Source: Marinomonas posidonica IVIA-Po-181 (GTDB lineage: Bacteria > Pseudomonadota > Gammaproteobacteria > Pseudomonadales > Marinomonadaceae). Taken from it: a stretch of DNA of 64,000 nt. Location: contig NC_015559.1 of NCBI RefSeq assembly GCF_000214215.1, positions 2,715,001 to 2,779,000 of the forward strand. Reading direction: 5' to 3'. The translations under genes and the position numbers were made by a program. This document shows, piece by piece, positions 6,990-15,517 of this stretch; position 1 is the first letter of the stretch, and every line of letters starts with the position of its first letter. The notes under the pieces were generated by a model, which was not told where the DNA came from, ran no database searches, and was given only the letters and a program-made list of their open reading frames with translations.

Positions 6990-8954
6990 CTAACCTGAGA
7001 AACTAAAATCACTGCTTGTGATCATATCTTCAAGTTCATCCGCTTCATAAGTTTCCGATCCAATATTCACCTCAGGCCCCACTAAATACACGCCATCGGC
7101 ATTAATGGTAATGAAGCTTCCCCCGACTTTCACGGTTAATTCAGCTCCAGCTTCCACGACGGTAAGATCCCCACTTTGTAGCTGTATATCTTCCCCTGCT
7201 TCGGTCACGGCGATCTCACCGACTTGCTGCTGCAAGCTGCCTTCGACTATGTGGGTTTGGTCTAAGGTGACCTTGCTACGACGTTCCCCTTTGACCGTGA
7301 TGTGCTGGTTGTTTTTCACTTCACTGAAGCTGTCGTTAACCACACTCAGGTGTTGGTCGTTACCGATGCTTGTGGTCTGGTCATGTAACACGTCGGTTTG
7401 CAGGTCTTTTTGGGCGTGCAGGTAGACTTGTTCTTGACCTACTTGATCTTCGAAGCTGATTTCGTTAAATCCGGCCCCTTGGTGGGTTTGGCTGCGCCAC
7501 ACGGTTTTGGTTTTGTTCGCCGGTAAGGCGTAAGGCGGTAAGTTGTCAGCGTTGTAGGTTCGACCGGTAATAATGGGTTGGTCTGGGTCGCCGTTGAGGA
7601 AGCTGACGATGACGTCGGTGCCAATACGTGGCAGCGCGATGGTGCCGTATTGGCTGCCCGCCCAGCTTTGGGAGACTTGGACCCAGCAGGAGCTGAAGTC
7701 GTCTTTTTGTCCGTAACGGTCCCAAGCAAATTGGATTTTCACTCGACCGTGTTCGTCACAGTAGATTTCTTCTGGGGTGTCACCATCGTTGGCCGCAGGC
7801 CCCACCACGGTGGCCATCATGGGGCCATCAACACTGGGTTGCGGTTGTGGCGTTGCCTGCCAGTTCACTTGGCCCGGGATCAGGGTAAAGTGGTTTTGGT
7901 AGCTGGTCTGGCCTTCGCCCCCTTCTTCTTCGAGGACTTGTGGTTGGGTGCCATGGTGTTCGACTTGAACAGGGATCCAGCTGTTGTCTTGGATGCTGGC
8001 GTCGAAGTGACCGGCAATGCGTATTTTGCGGCCAACGAGGATCGCTGAGGCGTCGCTGTCACCGGTCAGTAGGTGAGCTCGACGGCGCAAGTATTCTAAA
8101 CGGATGCGGGCAAAACGTTGGCCAGTGGCGTTGTCTTTAAAACGGCCTGGGGCATCAAAGTGTTCGTAGAGGCTCAGTTGATGTTCTAGGTTGGTCCCTG
8201 TGTGCTGATTCAAGGCCGCGTAGCCGGGTTGCTTGAAGCTGTAGTCTTTTAGGGTCGACTGACTGGGTAGGGATTGTTTGTGTTCACTGAGCGCGTTGAT
8301 GTAAGGGGTTTCGGAGACGCCCGCGGTGAGTAAGTTGTAGGCAATGGCGTCGTTTTGTACGGCTAAAGCTTGGCTCTTGTCGATGAAGTGTAAGGTGTGT
8401 TTGCCTGCTTCGTGGCTAAAGTAGTAGACCCAGCCTTCTTCGGCGGCCAATCGATGTAGGAAGTCGGCGTCAGTTTCACGGTATTGAACGCAGAACTCCC
8501 GTTCTTTTGGTTCTTCGTTTTCCAAGGTGAACACAGGGGCCGGCATGTCCATGTCGGTGATCAATTGGGTGAGGATGTCTTTGGCGCTTTGTTTTTGGAA
8601 GATGCGGCTGTTATGGCGTAACGACAGTCGCTCTAACGCGGGCACTAGGGTCAAGCCGTAAAAGGTGTAGTTGTGGCCGGTGTCGCCTTTTTCAAAGTGG
8701 CGGACGATACCATGCACTCGGTGAACCAGTTCACCATCACGCCAGACGGTTAATTCTGCTTGCTTGTCGACGATGGTGTCCGCAGACAAGTCCATACGAC
8801 GACTGGCTAAGCTCAGCTGATAACGGAACCCATAGCAAGTGGTCCCATCGTCTAATGTGGAATCCGAGAGAGAGTCTTGGCCTCGGTACTCTCGTACCAG
8901 CAAGGTGTTCTCATCGAGGCCGTCAACGGCCAGCTTAAACATTAACGTCGCCAT
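6990..8954 (-). CDS. vgrG: VgrG spike protein 1 (TssI)
   Basis: 654 residues. The trimeric T6SS spike: the first 360 or so residues are the gp27-like base (VEHHGTQPQVLEEEGGEGQT near its end), then the gp5 OB-fold with YCDEHGRVKIQFAWDR and CWVQVSQSWAG, then the beta-helix. Residues 1-588 are almost identical to the other two VgrGs here, and only the last 66 differ (from EDIQLQSGDLTVVEAG on). That tail should seat the next gene, the GH19 effector, 20 bases downstream. AAGGAG precedes the ATG. No hcp lies directly in front: the gene sits 107 bases after vgrG2 in a tandem copy, so it probably depends on the hcp promoter at 11703. Confidence 0.95.
   Translation of the reverse strand: MATLMFKLAVDGLDENTLLVREYRGQDSLSDSTLDDGTTCYGFRYQLSLASRRMDLSADTIVDKQAELTVWRDGELVHRVHGIVRHFEKGDTGHNYTFYGLTLVPALERLSLRHNSRIFQKQSAKDILTQLITDMDMPAPVFTLENEEPKEREFCVQYRETDADFLHRLAAEEGWVYYFSHEAGKHTLHFIDKSQALAVQNDAIAYNLLTAGVSETPYINALSEHKQSLPSQSTLKDYSFKQPGYAALNQHTGTNLEHQLSLYEHFDAPGRFKDNATGQRFARIRLEYLRRRAHLLTGDSDASAILVGRKIRIAGHFDASIQDNSWIPVQVEHHGTQPQVLEEEGGEGQTSYQNHFTLIPGQVNWQATPQPQPSVDGPMMATVVGPAANDGDTPEEIYCDEHGRVKIQFAWDRYGQKDDFSSCWVQVSQSWAGSQYGTIALPRIGTDVIVSFLNGDPDQPIITGRTYNADNLPPYALPANKTKTVWRSQTHQGAGFNEISFEDQVGQEQVYLHAQKDLQTDVLHDQTTSIGNDQHLSVVNDSFSEVKNNQHITVKGERRSKVTLDQTHIVEGSLQQQVGEIAVTEAGEDIQLQSGDLTVVEAGAELTVKVGGSFITINADGVYLVGPEVNIGSETYEADELEDMITSSDFSFSG
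7293..8954. repeat. direct repeat, copy 1 (vgrG1 body)
   Basis: About 1.66 kb of vgrG1 is nearly identical, in the same orientation, to 9356-11017 in vgrG2. Differences are scattered single bases, and identity ends at the tail switch near HITV(K/N)GE. Recombination between the copies would delete about 2.06 kb and fuse the hcp-linked start directly to the GH19-carrying tail. Confidence 0.85.
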
Positions 8955-9061
8955 ATTAGGCTCCTTACTCCATCCCGTTTAAGTAACACCTTTACTTGTT
9001 CTTCCATAAATTTCATTGCCGTTAACTCAGTCAATATACTTCAATAAAACACGCATGCGGT

Positions 9062-11017
9062 TTAGTCAGACGCAATGGTACTGTCGGTAAAACCAGACCC
9101 TACCGCCGCCTCACCACCTTCATTAAAGGTCACGTTAGCACTCATTAACTGAATGCCGTTTTGATCTATGGTGATGTAATTCCCGCCAGCTTTAATAGTA
9201 ATGGCTTGCTTGGCTTCTAGAATGGCCTTTGCGCCACTTTTTAAATGAATTTCTTGTGCGGCTTCTAGGCGATTAACTTGAGTTACCTTGCGATAAAAGT
9301 TTGCCTCTGAAATCGAAGTATCCTGTTTCAGTACTTTTAACTGACATTCGCCATTCACTGTGATGTGCTGGTTGTTTTTCACTTCACTGAAGCTGTCGTT
9401 AACCACACTCAGGTGTTGGTCGTTACCGATGCTTGTGGTCTGGTCATTTAACACGTCGGTTTGCAGGTCTTTTTGGGCGTGCAGGTAGACTTGTTCTTGA
9501 CCTACTTGATCTTCGAAGCTGATTTCGTTAAATCCGGCCCCTTGGTGGGTTTGGCTGCGCCACACGGTTTTGGTTTTGTTCGCCGGTAAGGCGTAAGGCG
9601 GTAAGTTGTCAGCGTTGTAGGTTCGACCGGTAATAATGGGTTGGTCTGGGTCGCCGTTGAGGAAGCTGACGATGACGTCGGTGCCAATACGTGGCAGCGC
9701 GATGGTGCCGTATTGGCTGCCCGCCCAGCTTTGGGAGACTTGGACCCAGCAGGAGCTGAAGTCGTCTTTCTGGCCGTAACGGTCCCAAGCAAATTGGATT
9801 TTCACTCGACCGTGTTCGTCACAGTAGATTTCTTCTGGGGTGTCACCATCGTTGGCCGCAGGCCCCACCACGGTGGCCATCATGGGACCATCGACACTGG
9901 GTTGCGGTTGTGGGGTTGCCTGCCAGTTCACTTGGCCCGGTATCAGGGTAAAGTGGTTTTGGTAGCTGGTCTGGCCTTCGCCCCCTTCTTCTTCGAGGAC
10001 TTGTGGTTGGGTACCATGGTGTTCGACTTGGACAGGGATCCAGCTGTTGTCTTGGATGCTGGCGTCGAAGTGACCGGCAATGCGTATTTTGCGACCAACG
10101 AGGATCGCTGAGGCGTCGCTATCACCGGTCAACAGGTGAGCACGACGGCGCAAGTATTCTAAACGGATGCGGGCAAAACGTTGGCCAGTGGCGTTGTCTT
10201 TAAAACGGCCTGGGGCATCAAAGTGTTCGTAGAGGCTCAGTTGATGTTCTAGGTTGGTCCCTGTGTGCTGATTCAAGGCCGCGTAGCCGGGTTGCTTGAA
10301 GCTGTAGTCTTTTAGGGTCGACTGACTGGGTAGGGATTGTTTGTGTTCACTGAGCGCGTTGATGTAAGGGGTTTCGGAGACGCCCGCGGTGAGTAAGTTG
10401 TAGGCAATGGCGTCGTTTTGTACGGCTAAAGCTTGGCTCTTGTCGATGAAGTGTAAGGTGTGTTTGCCTGCTTCGTGGCTAAAGTAGTAGACCCAGCCTT
10501 CTTCGGCGGCCAATCGATGTAGGAAGTCGGCGTCAGTTTCACGGTATTGAACGCAGAACTCCCGTTCTTTTGGTTCTTCGTTTTCCAAGGTGAACACAGG
10601 GGCCGGCATGTCCATGTCGGTGATCAATTGGGTGAGGATGTCTTTGGCGCTTTGTTTTTGGAAGATGCGGCTGTTATGGCGTAACGACAGTCGCTCTAAC
10701 GCGGGCACTAGGGTCAAGCCGTAAAAGGTGTAGTTGTGGCCGGTGTCGCCTTTTTCAAAGTGGCGGACGATACCATGCACTCGGTGAACCAGTTCACCAT
10801 CACGCCAGACGGTTAATTCTGCTTGCTTGTCGACGATGGTGTCCGCAGACAAGTCCATACGACGACTGGCTAAGCTCAGCTGATAACGGAACCCATAGCA
10901 AGTGGTCCCATCGTCTAATGTGGAATCCGAGAGAGAGTCTTGGCCTCGGTACTCTCGTACCAGCAAGGTGTTCTCATCGAGGCCGTCAACGGCCAGCTTA
11001 AACATTAACGTCGCCAT
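9062..11017 (-). CDS. vgrG: VgrG spike protein 2 (TssI), no cargo of its own
   Basis: 651 residues, the same base and OB-fold regions as the neighbouring VgrGs, but the last 95 residues (from about 557, NGECQLKVLKQDT) are unlike either. No adaptor or effector gene follows; the next gene is vgrG1. Its own cargo was probably lost or replaced when vgrG1 plus effector arrived. It could still form hetero-trimers with the other two, since their bases are the same. It lies 106 bases after hcp, with a hairpin between. Confidence 0.95.
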   Translation of the reverse strand: MATLMFKLAVDGLDENTLLVREYRGQDSLSDSTLDDGTTCYGFRYQLSLASRRMDLSADTIVDKQAELTVWRDGELVHRVHGIVRHFEKGDTGHNYTFYGLTLVPALERLSLRHNSRIFQKQSAKDILTQLITDMDMPAPVFTLENEEPKEREFCVQYRETDADFLHRLAAEEGWVYYFSHEAGKHTLHFIDKSQALAVQNDAIAYNLLTAGVSETPYINALSEHKQSLPSQSTLKDYSFKQPGYAALNQHTGTNLEHQLSLYEHFDAPGRFKDNATGQRFARIRLEYLRRRAHLLTGDSDASAILVGRKIRIAGHFDASIQDNSWIPVQVEHHGTQPQVLEEEGGEGQTSYQNHFTLIPGQVNWQATPQPQPSVDGPMMATVVGPAANDGDTPEEIYCDEHGRVKIQFAWDRYGQKDDFSSCWVQVSQSWAGSQYGTIALPRIGTDVIVSFLNGDPDQPIITGRTYNADNLPPYALPANKTKTVWRSQTHQGAGFNEISFEDQVGQEQVYLHAQKDLQTDVLNDQTTSIGNDQHLSVVNDSFSEVKNNQHITVNGECQLKVLKQDTSISEANFYRKVTQVNRLEAAQEIHLKSGAKAILEAKQAITIKAGGNYITIDQNGIQLMSANVTFNEGGEAAVGSGFTDSTIASD

Positions 11018-11051
11018 ATTACGTTCCTTGTGTTACTGCTATTCCATAGAA

Positions 11052-11077
11052 AAGTCGCCAAGCTCAGTTGGCGACTT
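11052..11077 (-). terminator. hcp-vgrG intergenic hairpin (attenuator-like)
   Basis: AAGTCGCCAA, a 6-base loop and TTGGCGACTT form a 10-bp stem. On the transcribed strand it is followed by TTTTCT, so it is a weak intrinsic terminator between hcp and vgrG2. Partial read-through would give many Hcp per VgrG, as tube assembly needs. The same hairpin is at 36170-36195. Confidence 0.7.
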
Positions 11078-11123
11078 CATTTCGTTCATATTAACGATGT
11101 GTCATCGAAAATAATACGAAGCG

Positions 11124-11642
11124 TTAGGCTTCGATTGGTTGAGTCCAATCATCCGCACCAGATGTTCCAGAAGAAACATGATCCCAAGTGATTTTACGAT
11201 ACGCAAGGGATACTGTTAAGTTCTGTGTGAAAGACTCATTAGATGGGTCTAGGCAGTGTGGCATTTCGCATTCGATGTCCACAATCACAGCACCTTCTAA
11301 TGAGGTTGTGAAGAAGTTTTCTTGCTTGCCTTCAGAAGACGTGCGGTACCATTTCAATTCCACATTTGACAGTTTTTCACCGGCAGACAAGGCGTTGTAA
11401 AGTAATGGTACGGCTTTGTTTAGAGCCACGGTGAATTTAAACGGTTTGTGAACACGTTTACCAGATGGGCTACCTGATTGTGGGTTCGTTGGTACGGTGA
11501 CATTATGCAAGAACTGTTGTACTAGCATTTCATCTTCGTGACCTTCCAAACCGATTTCACCAGTAGAATCCACTGTCATGGCACCAGCAGTAATCAGTCC
11601 CTGTGTTTCCCCTTGAATCGAAATATAACACGGCGTTGGCAT
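11124..11642 (-). CDS. hcp: Hcp tube protein, left copy (TssD)
   Basis: 172 residues with the Hcp opening MPTPCYISIQGETQGLITAG, the extended loop HNVTVPTNPQSGSPSGKRVHKPF and the closing strand YRKITWDH. Hcp rings stack into the tube that is shot by the sheath and can also carry small effectors. The protein is identical to the copy at 35605-36123. AAGGAA lies ahead of the ATG, and a sigma-54 promoter is 60 bases upstream. First gene of the left hcp-vgrG2-vgrG1-effector unit. Confidence 0.97.
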   Translation of the reverse strand: MPTPCYISIQGETQGLITAGAMTVDSTGEIGLEGHEDEMLVQQFLHNVTVPTNPQSGSPSGKRVHKPFKFTVALNKAVPLLYNALSAGEKLSNVELKWYRTSSEGKQENFFTTSLEGAVIVDIECEMPHCLDPSNESFTQNLTVSLAYRKITWDHVSSGTSGADDWTQPIEA

Positions 11643-11702
11643 AATCTAATTCCTTATAAGTAATAAAAGATTGAAAAGTGTCATAAACACTTATCTTTCT
11701 AT

Positions 11703-11718
11703 AGCAAATCCAATGCCA
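11703..11718 (-). promoter_or_regulatory. sigma-54 promoter of the left hcp
   Basis: On the minus strand TGGCATTGGATTTGCT fits the -24/-12 consensus (TGGCAC-N5-TTGCW) with the correct GG-GC spacing. Transcription should start near 11691, giving a leader of about 50 bases. It matches the known control of hcp by the sigma-54 activator VasH, which is encoded in this cluster. Confidence 0.85.
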
Positions 11719-11777
11719 GAAAAAATATCCATATAAATCAGTATGTTAAAAATCAGCAAGTCGATTAAGCAATTTAT

Positions 11778-11801
11778 CGCCTTGATCTTAGGCGGTTTTT
11801 T
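11778..11801 (+). terminator. hairpin with U-run facing the core operon, left arm
   Basis: CGCCT-TGATCTT-AGGCG followed by GTTTTTT. It would stop rightward transcription coming out of the hcp region. The mirrored copy is at 35446-35469. It might equally act as DNA structure behind the sigma-54 promoter. Confidence 0.5.
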
Positions 11802-11811
11802 GCTTGCTGGG

Positions 11812-11900
11812 CAAAGGATTGCTTAACTGTCCCGCCATCATAAGATGCCGGACAGTTAAGACGCTTCCCACACGAATCATCTCGTTAGAAAGATCCTTTG
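11812..11900. repeat. nested palindrome between hcp and tssM
   Basis: An outer pair CAAAGGAT (11812-11819) / ATCCTTTG (11893-11900) encloses a strong inner stem CTTAACTGTCC (11822-11832) / GGACAGTTAAG (11850-11860), whose arms nearly continue towards the loop. It begins exactly where the inverted-repeat arm ends. It could end the tssM transcript, although no clear U-run follows, or be a small palindromic element. The other arm has no counterpart. Confidence 0.6.
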
Positions 11901-11954
11901 TCAGAGCAGATTCTCTCCATTCCGCTCGATTCAGAAGACTTATTCGCTCCTTCC

Positions 11955-14900
11955 CTAGTACAAAGTGTCCGATAAACTGAAAGATTTGAATAAATCGCGT
12001 GTAAACGGGTTTACTTCTTTCTCTGTGTTCACTCGTATTTCCATTAAACCCTCATCAATACTAAACTGATAGGTCACATTTGAAACACTCGAACTCACCA
12101 CATTTGCCATACCCAGTAAGCGGAAAAAAGCCCAAGGTCCTGAGGAGTCGATACTCCTTGGAGAAAAGTTAAGCTGTGTTGGTACCAGCGTCATCTTAGA
12201 AAGAGCAGTATCTCCTAAGGTATTTGGCCATACCATTTCGACGTTATTCCTAGGTCCATGACTGTATGAAAGATTTTGGCCATCAACATTTAACAAACCT
12301 CTTCGTTTATTGGCCGTCAAGTTAACAGGCTCAATTCCGAAGGATACGTCTAAAACGCCTTTCCTATTAAAGAATGCATCTTGAATCAATTTAGCTTGAT
12401 CCAGCTGAGCCAATACATCATCACGAATAAGAGACTTGCCTTGCAATTCGCCGCTTAGCTCTAAGTTTTCTTCAATAAACATTTTAAGCTGATTGCTGTA
12501 GAACTGATCTAACGTACCATTTGGCGCAAAGAATTTTTCAAAGTCTTGCAGTGACACATCGCTATTAGCATCGGCACGGAAAGGGTATTTACTCGCGAAT
12601 TTTTGTTCATAGACTTTATAAATATCATTATGCCACCTTACTTCCAGATAACGGATGGCTTCCTGTTTAATGACATACCAACTTTGATTTGCCAATTTAG
12701 TTAACATGGAGTCAAGCGGTTTCGGCAAGCCTGCTGAAATCCTGTTCAATGTATAAATCGGATCAACACTGTTCAAAGACGTTCTAGCTTTTGTTGTCTC
12801 AAGTGCCGCTCTACCAACATCAGGTGCATCCTGAATGGCTTTCAGATAGGCTTTTAACTGATCAATCGCGACGACCACTTCATCTATGTTAGCAGGCTTA
12901 TCGTCACTGGCTTTGATCATGCCGTTCAAATCAGAAAAAGGAGCATTGATTTTAAGGGCGATATTGTACTTAGTGCTTTTCTGTAGCTCTTCTAACGCTA
13001 CTCTATCCTCTGGCAATTCAGGGAAAATATTCGTGTTATCGTCTAAAGCAGATAAAAACCGTATGATTGGCTGCGAGTTACCGGTTAGGTTCTCTAACAC
13101 GTTTACGGCTTCATTAATGTCTTTAAAATCTTTAATTTCAAAACCATTAACCGCTGAACGCCATGAATTAGTGTAATCCGCAACATAAGACGCTCGGATT
13201 TTCTCCTTCAATGCTTGCTTATCAGCCTCACTAAACCGAGCTGTCTCGGTTTGGCCAAGTACCCAACTATCAATCAAAGCCAGATCAGAAACAGATTCCG
13301 AGCTCGGTAAGAAGTAATTCTCAAAGCCCTTTTTAGATAACATGGCAGGAATTCGTAACTTACTTGAGTTGCCCCTTTGATCAAACACCAATGGAAAAAC
13401 TGGCCCAATTAAGTTACTCATATCTTGGTCTGTACCAAGTTTGGTTTGCGCGGTTAATTTAAGGTTTCTGTAGACACGCTCATCAATAGAAAGGGCACCT
13501 AATTCAGCCTGAGTAGAGGCAATCAGCTTTTCATAAGGCTTAAGAACCGCTATGGCATTATTGTCTCCTCTCCCCCTTAGCGTCTCAAGGTCAGTATGTT
13601 GTAAGGCGTATTCAAGATGTTGCAATAATTTATCTTGAACCTCTTTCATTCCAGAAAACCGAACCTGCCACTTTCGCGAAAAGTAATTGAGAACAAAGTC
13701 GTCATATCGACCACTTTTATCAACAAGCATTCGATATACCCTAAGGACAGCAAGCTTATCTTCATCACTTTTGGCTTTCTTTAGATCAACGACAAGATCA
13801 GCCATGAGAGAAGGAAGGTATTTAAACTCCAATAAATTCAAGTAAGTAATTTCAACCTGGGGACCGATCAGATGACCTTGATATAGTCCTAAATCGGAGA
13901 TATAACGTGGCTTATCGCGGAAAAAACCGAATTCTAACGTCGCATCTCGAATGGTATTAAGTGGTGGAAGTATCTCTTCTTGAGAAGTAAGAGATGCCCC
14001 TACAGGGAAATCTTTTAAATAGTTATTTACTTTACTAATAACAGCATCAGACTGATGAATATTCTTTTCATAAAATCTATGCCATGAAGCCGCTAGTAAT
14101 ACGGTAACCATACTGCAAACTAAGATACTGGTTAACATGATGCGGCGTTTTTGCTTTGCCACACGAAAGTTATCCGATGCAAGACCAGCTTCAGGGTAAA
14201 TAATTTTATTAAATAGGCTCTTTGTAAAATAGGTCGTTGAATTTTTAGCGTTCTGGGCTTTATTAATGGCATGGGTGAGTCCATACCTTCTTGAAGCCGC
14301 ATCATCAAAAGCATTGGTTGGAACACCCTGTTGATAAACAGACGCAAAATAGACCCCCCTCACCAAGGGTGAAGTTGAAAAACGATCACTGCTTAACGCA
14401 TCTTCAAAAAAGTTGGATAATACTTCTTTAAGACCACTAATTTGGCGAGTAAAGCTGTATATCGCATTTCGGTCTTCATCCTCAATACTTTCAGAAGCCA
14501 ACTGTGGGAAAATAGCATTCACATAATCAATGAAAGCGTTATATTCTTTATCAAATTCACTTAACCAGGAATCATGGCTTTCAACTGAATCAAGGCTGAA
14601 AGTAAAGCCAAGTACATCATCTCTTTGGTCTTTTTTATAGTTACTAAAAAAGGCTTCAAAACCATATAACAAATCAAGCTTGGTGAGAGCGACATAGACA
14701 GGAAGACGGGTAGATAATGTTTCCATTAGCTCCCTGATTCGAGATCTTAAAATGGTTGCGTAAGCTTTTCTTTCATAAACTGTCGAGGTGGCTAGCTTAG
14801 AAATATCAATCGCTAATACGATACCATTCAAAGGGCGTTGACTGCGTGTTTTCTCAAGCCATGTGAGAAAGTGTAGCCATAAGCCCTTCTCAACTTCCCC

Positions 14901-15503
14901 ATCAGAGTCACTTCCCGTTAAATTTAGTCCTTGCGTTAAAATCTCACCGTCCGGATCGATTAACACCGACTTATCACCCACCCACCAATCAAAAGAGTAA
15001 GTATTCTTGCTTTTTATGCCTGAAGATTTAAGAACAGTCGAAAAAGTATAATTCTGACCTGAGCGGTTTATAAGGCTTGTTTTACCTGCATTCTCAAGCC
15101 CCATAACAAGATACCAAGGTAGGCTATACAGATAGTTACGCTTATTAAGACTGTCCTTTAAACTAAAAATTACTTTATTTAAATCGTCTTCTTGATTCTC
15201 TACAGCAGCTTGAACAGGGTCCTCTTTTAATACCTCTTGATGTTCAACTTCGGCTTTGAATTTTGAAAATTTTCGCCACTGATAAACGCCCCATAATGCA
15301 CAGCATGAGAGGGAGAACAGACCCATACAAACTAAACGATTAGAAACACTAACGAATGGAAATTCATTATTAATCTCTAACCAAGGTCCCATCCACCAAA
15401 TAGCAATATTGACTAGAACAATGATTAAAAATACGAGAAAAGGTAAGGCCACCTTAAAACTTGAACCTAACTTACCAAATAAAGCCTTAATAAACTTAAA
15501 CAT
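11955..15503 (-). CDS. tssM: TssM (IcmF/VasK), inner-membrane T6SS channel
   Basis: 1182 residues, the usual size. Two N-terminal membrane helices (residues about 19-41 and 58-80), a cytoplasmic NTPase-like domain with the P-loop GLENAGKTS near 130, a third helix near 452 (ILVCSMVTVLLAASW), then a long periplasmic part ending in the beta-rich C-terminal domain that meets TssJ. With TssL and TssJ it makes the envelope-spanning membrane complex. Last gene of the core operon, 14 bases after tssA. AT-rich compared with the vgrG units. Confidence 0.96.
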   Translation of the reverse strand: MFKFIKALFGKLGSSFKVALPFLVFLIIVLVNIAIWWMGPWLEINNEFPFVSVSNRLVCMGLFSLSCCALWGVYQWRKFSKFKAEVEHQEVLKEDPVQAAVENQEDDLNKVIFSLKDSLNKRNYLYSLPWYLVMGLENAGKTSLINRSGQNYTFSTVLKSSGIKSKNTYSFDWWVGDKSVLIDPDGEILTQGLNLTGSDSDGEVEKGLWLHFLTWLEKTRSQRPLNGIVLAIDISKLATSTVYERKAYATILRSRIRELMETLSTRLPVYVALTKLDLLYGFEAFFSNYKKDQRDDVLGFTFSLDSVESHDSWLSEFDKEYNAFIDYVNAIFPQLASESIEDEDRNAIYSFTRQISGLKEVLSNFFEDALSSDRFSTSPLVRGVYFASVYQQGVPTNAFDDAASRRYGLTHAINKAQNAKNSTTYFTKSLFNKIIYPEAGLASDNFRVAKQKRRIMLTSILVCSMVTVLLAASWHRFYEKNIHQSDAVISKVNNYLKDFPVGASLTSQEEILPPLNTIRDATLEFGFFRDKPRYISDLGLYQGHLIGPQVEITYLNLLEFKYLPSLMADLVVDLKKAKSDEDKLAVLRVYRMLVDKSGRYDDFVLNYFSRKWQVRFSGMKEVQDKLLQHLEYALQHTDLETLRGRGDNNAIAVLKPYEKLIASTQAELGALSIDERVYRNLKLTAQTKLGTDQDMSNLIGPVFPLVFDQRGNSSKLRIPAMLSKKGFENYFLPSSESVSDLALIDSWVLGQTETARFSEADKQALKEKIRASYVADYTNSWRSAVNGFEIKDFKDINEAVNVLENLTGNSQPIIRFLSALDDNTNIFPELPEDRVALEELQKSTKYNIALKINAPFSDLNGMIKASDDKPANIDEVVVAIDQLKAYLKAIQDAPDVGRAALETTKARTSLNSVDPIYTLNRISAGLPKPLDSMLTKLANQSWYVIKQEAIRYLEVRWHNDIYKVYEQKFASKYPFRADANSDVSLQDFEKFFAPNGTLDQFYSNQLKMFIEENLELSGELQGKSLIRDDVLAQLDQAKLIQDAFFNRKGVLDVSFGIEPVNLTANKRRGLLNVDGQNLSYSHGPRNNVEMVWPNTLGDTALSKMTLVPTQLNFSPRSIDSSGPWAFFRLLGMANVVSSSVSNVTYQFSIDEGLMEIRVNTEKEVNPFTRDLFKSFSLSDTLY

Positions 15504-15517
15504 ACTACGTCCCTACA

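Larger units (their letters stand above)
9353..11812. repeat. left arm of a 2.46 kb inverted repeat (hcp-vgrG)
   Basis: This arm matches 35435-37893 in opposite orientation. It includes the vgrG body, the hairpin, hcp (protein identical), the sigma-54 promoter and the outer hairpin, and it stops abruptly at the GCCCAGCAAGC motif at 11812. The two arms flank the whole core T6SS operon. Confidence 0.9.

Noticed and set aside
7578-8048. 156-residue open frame antisense to vgrG, repeated in all vgrG copies
   Set aside because: It is kept only because the vgrG copies are near-identical; the reading follows codon bias of the real gene and has no start signals.
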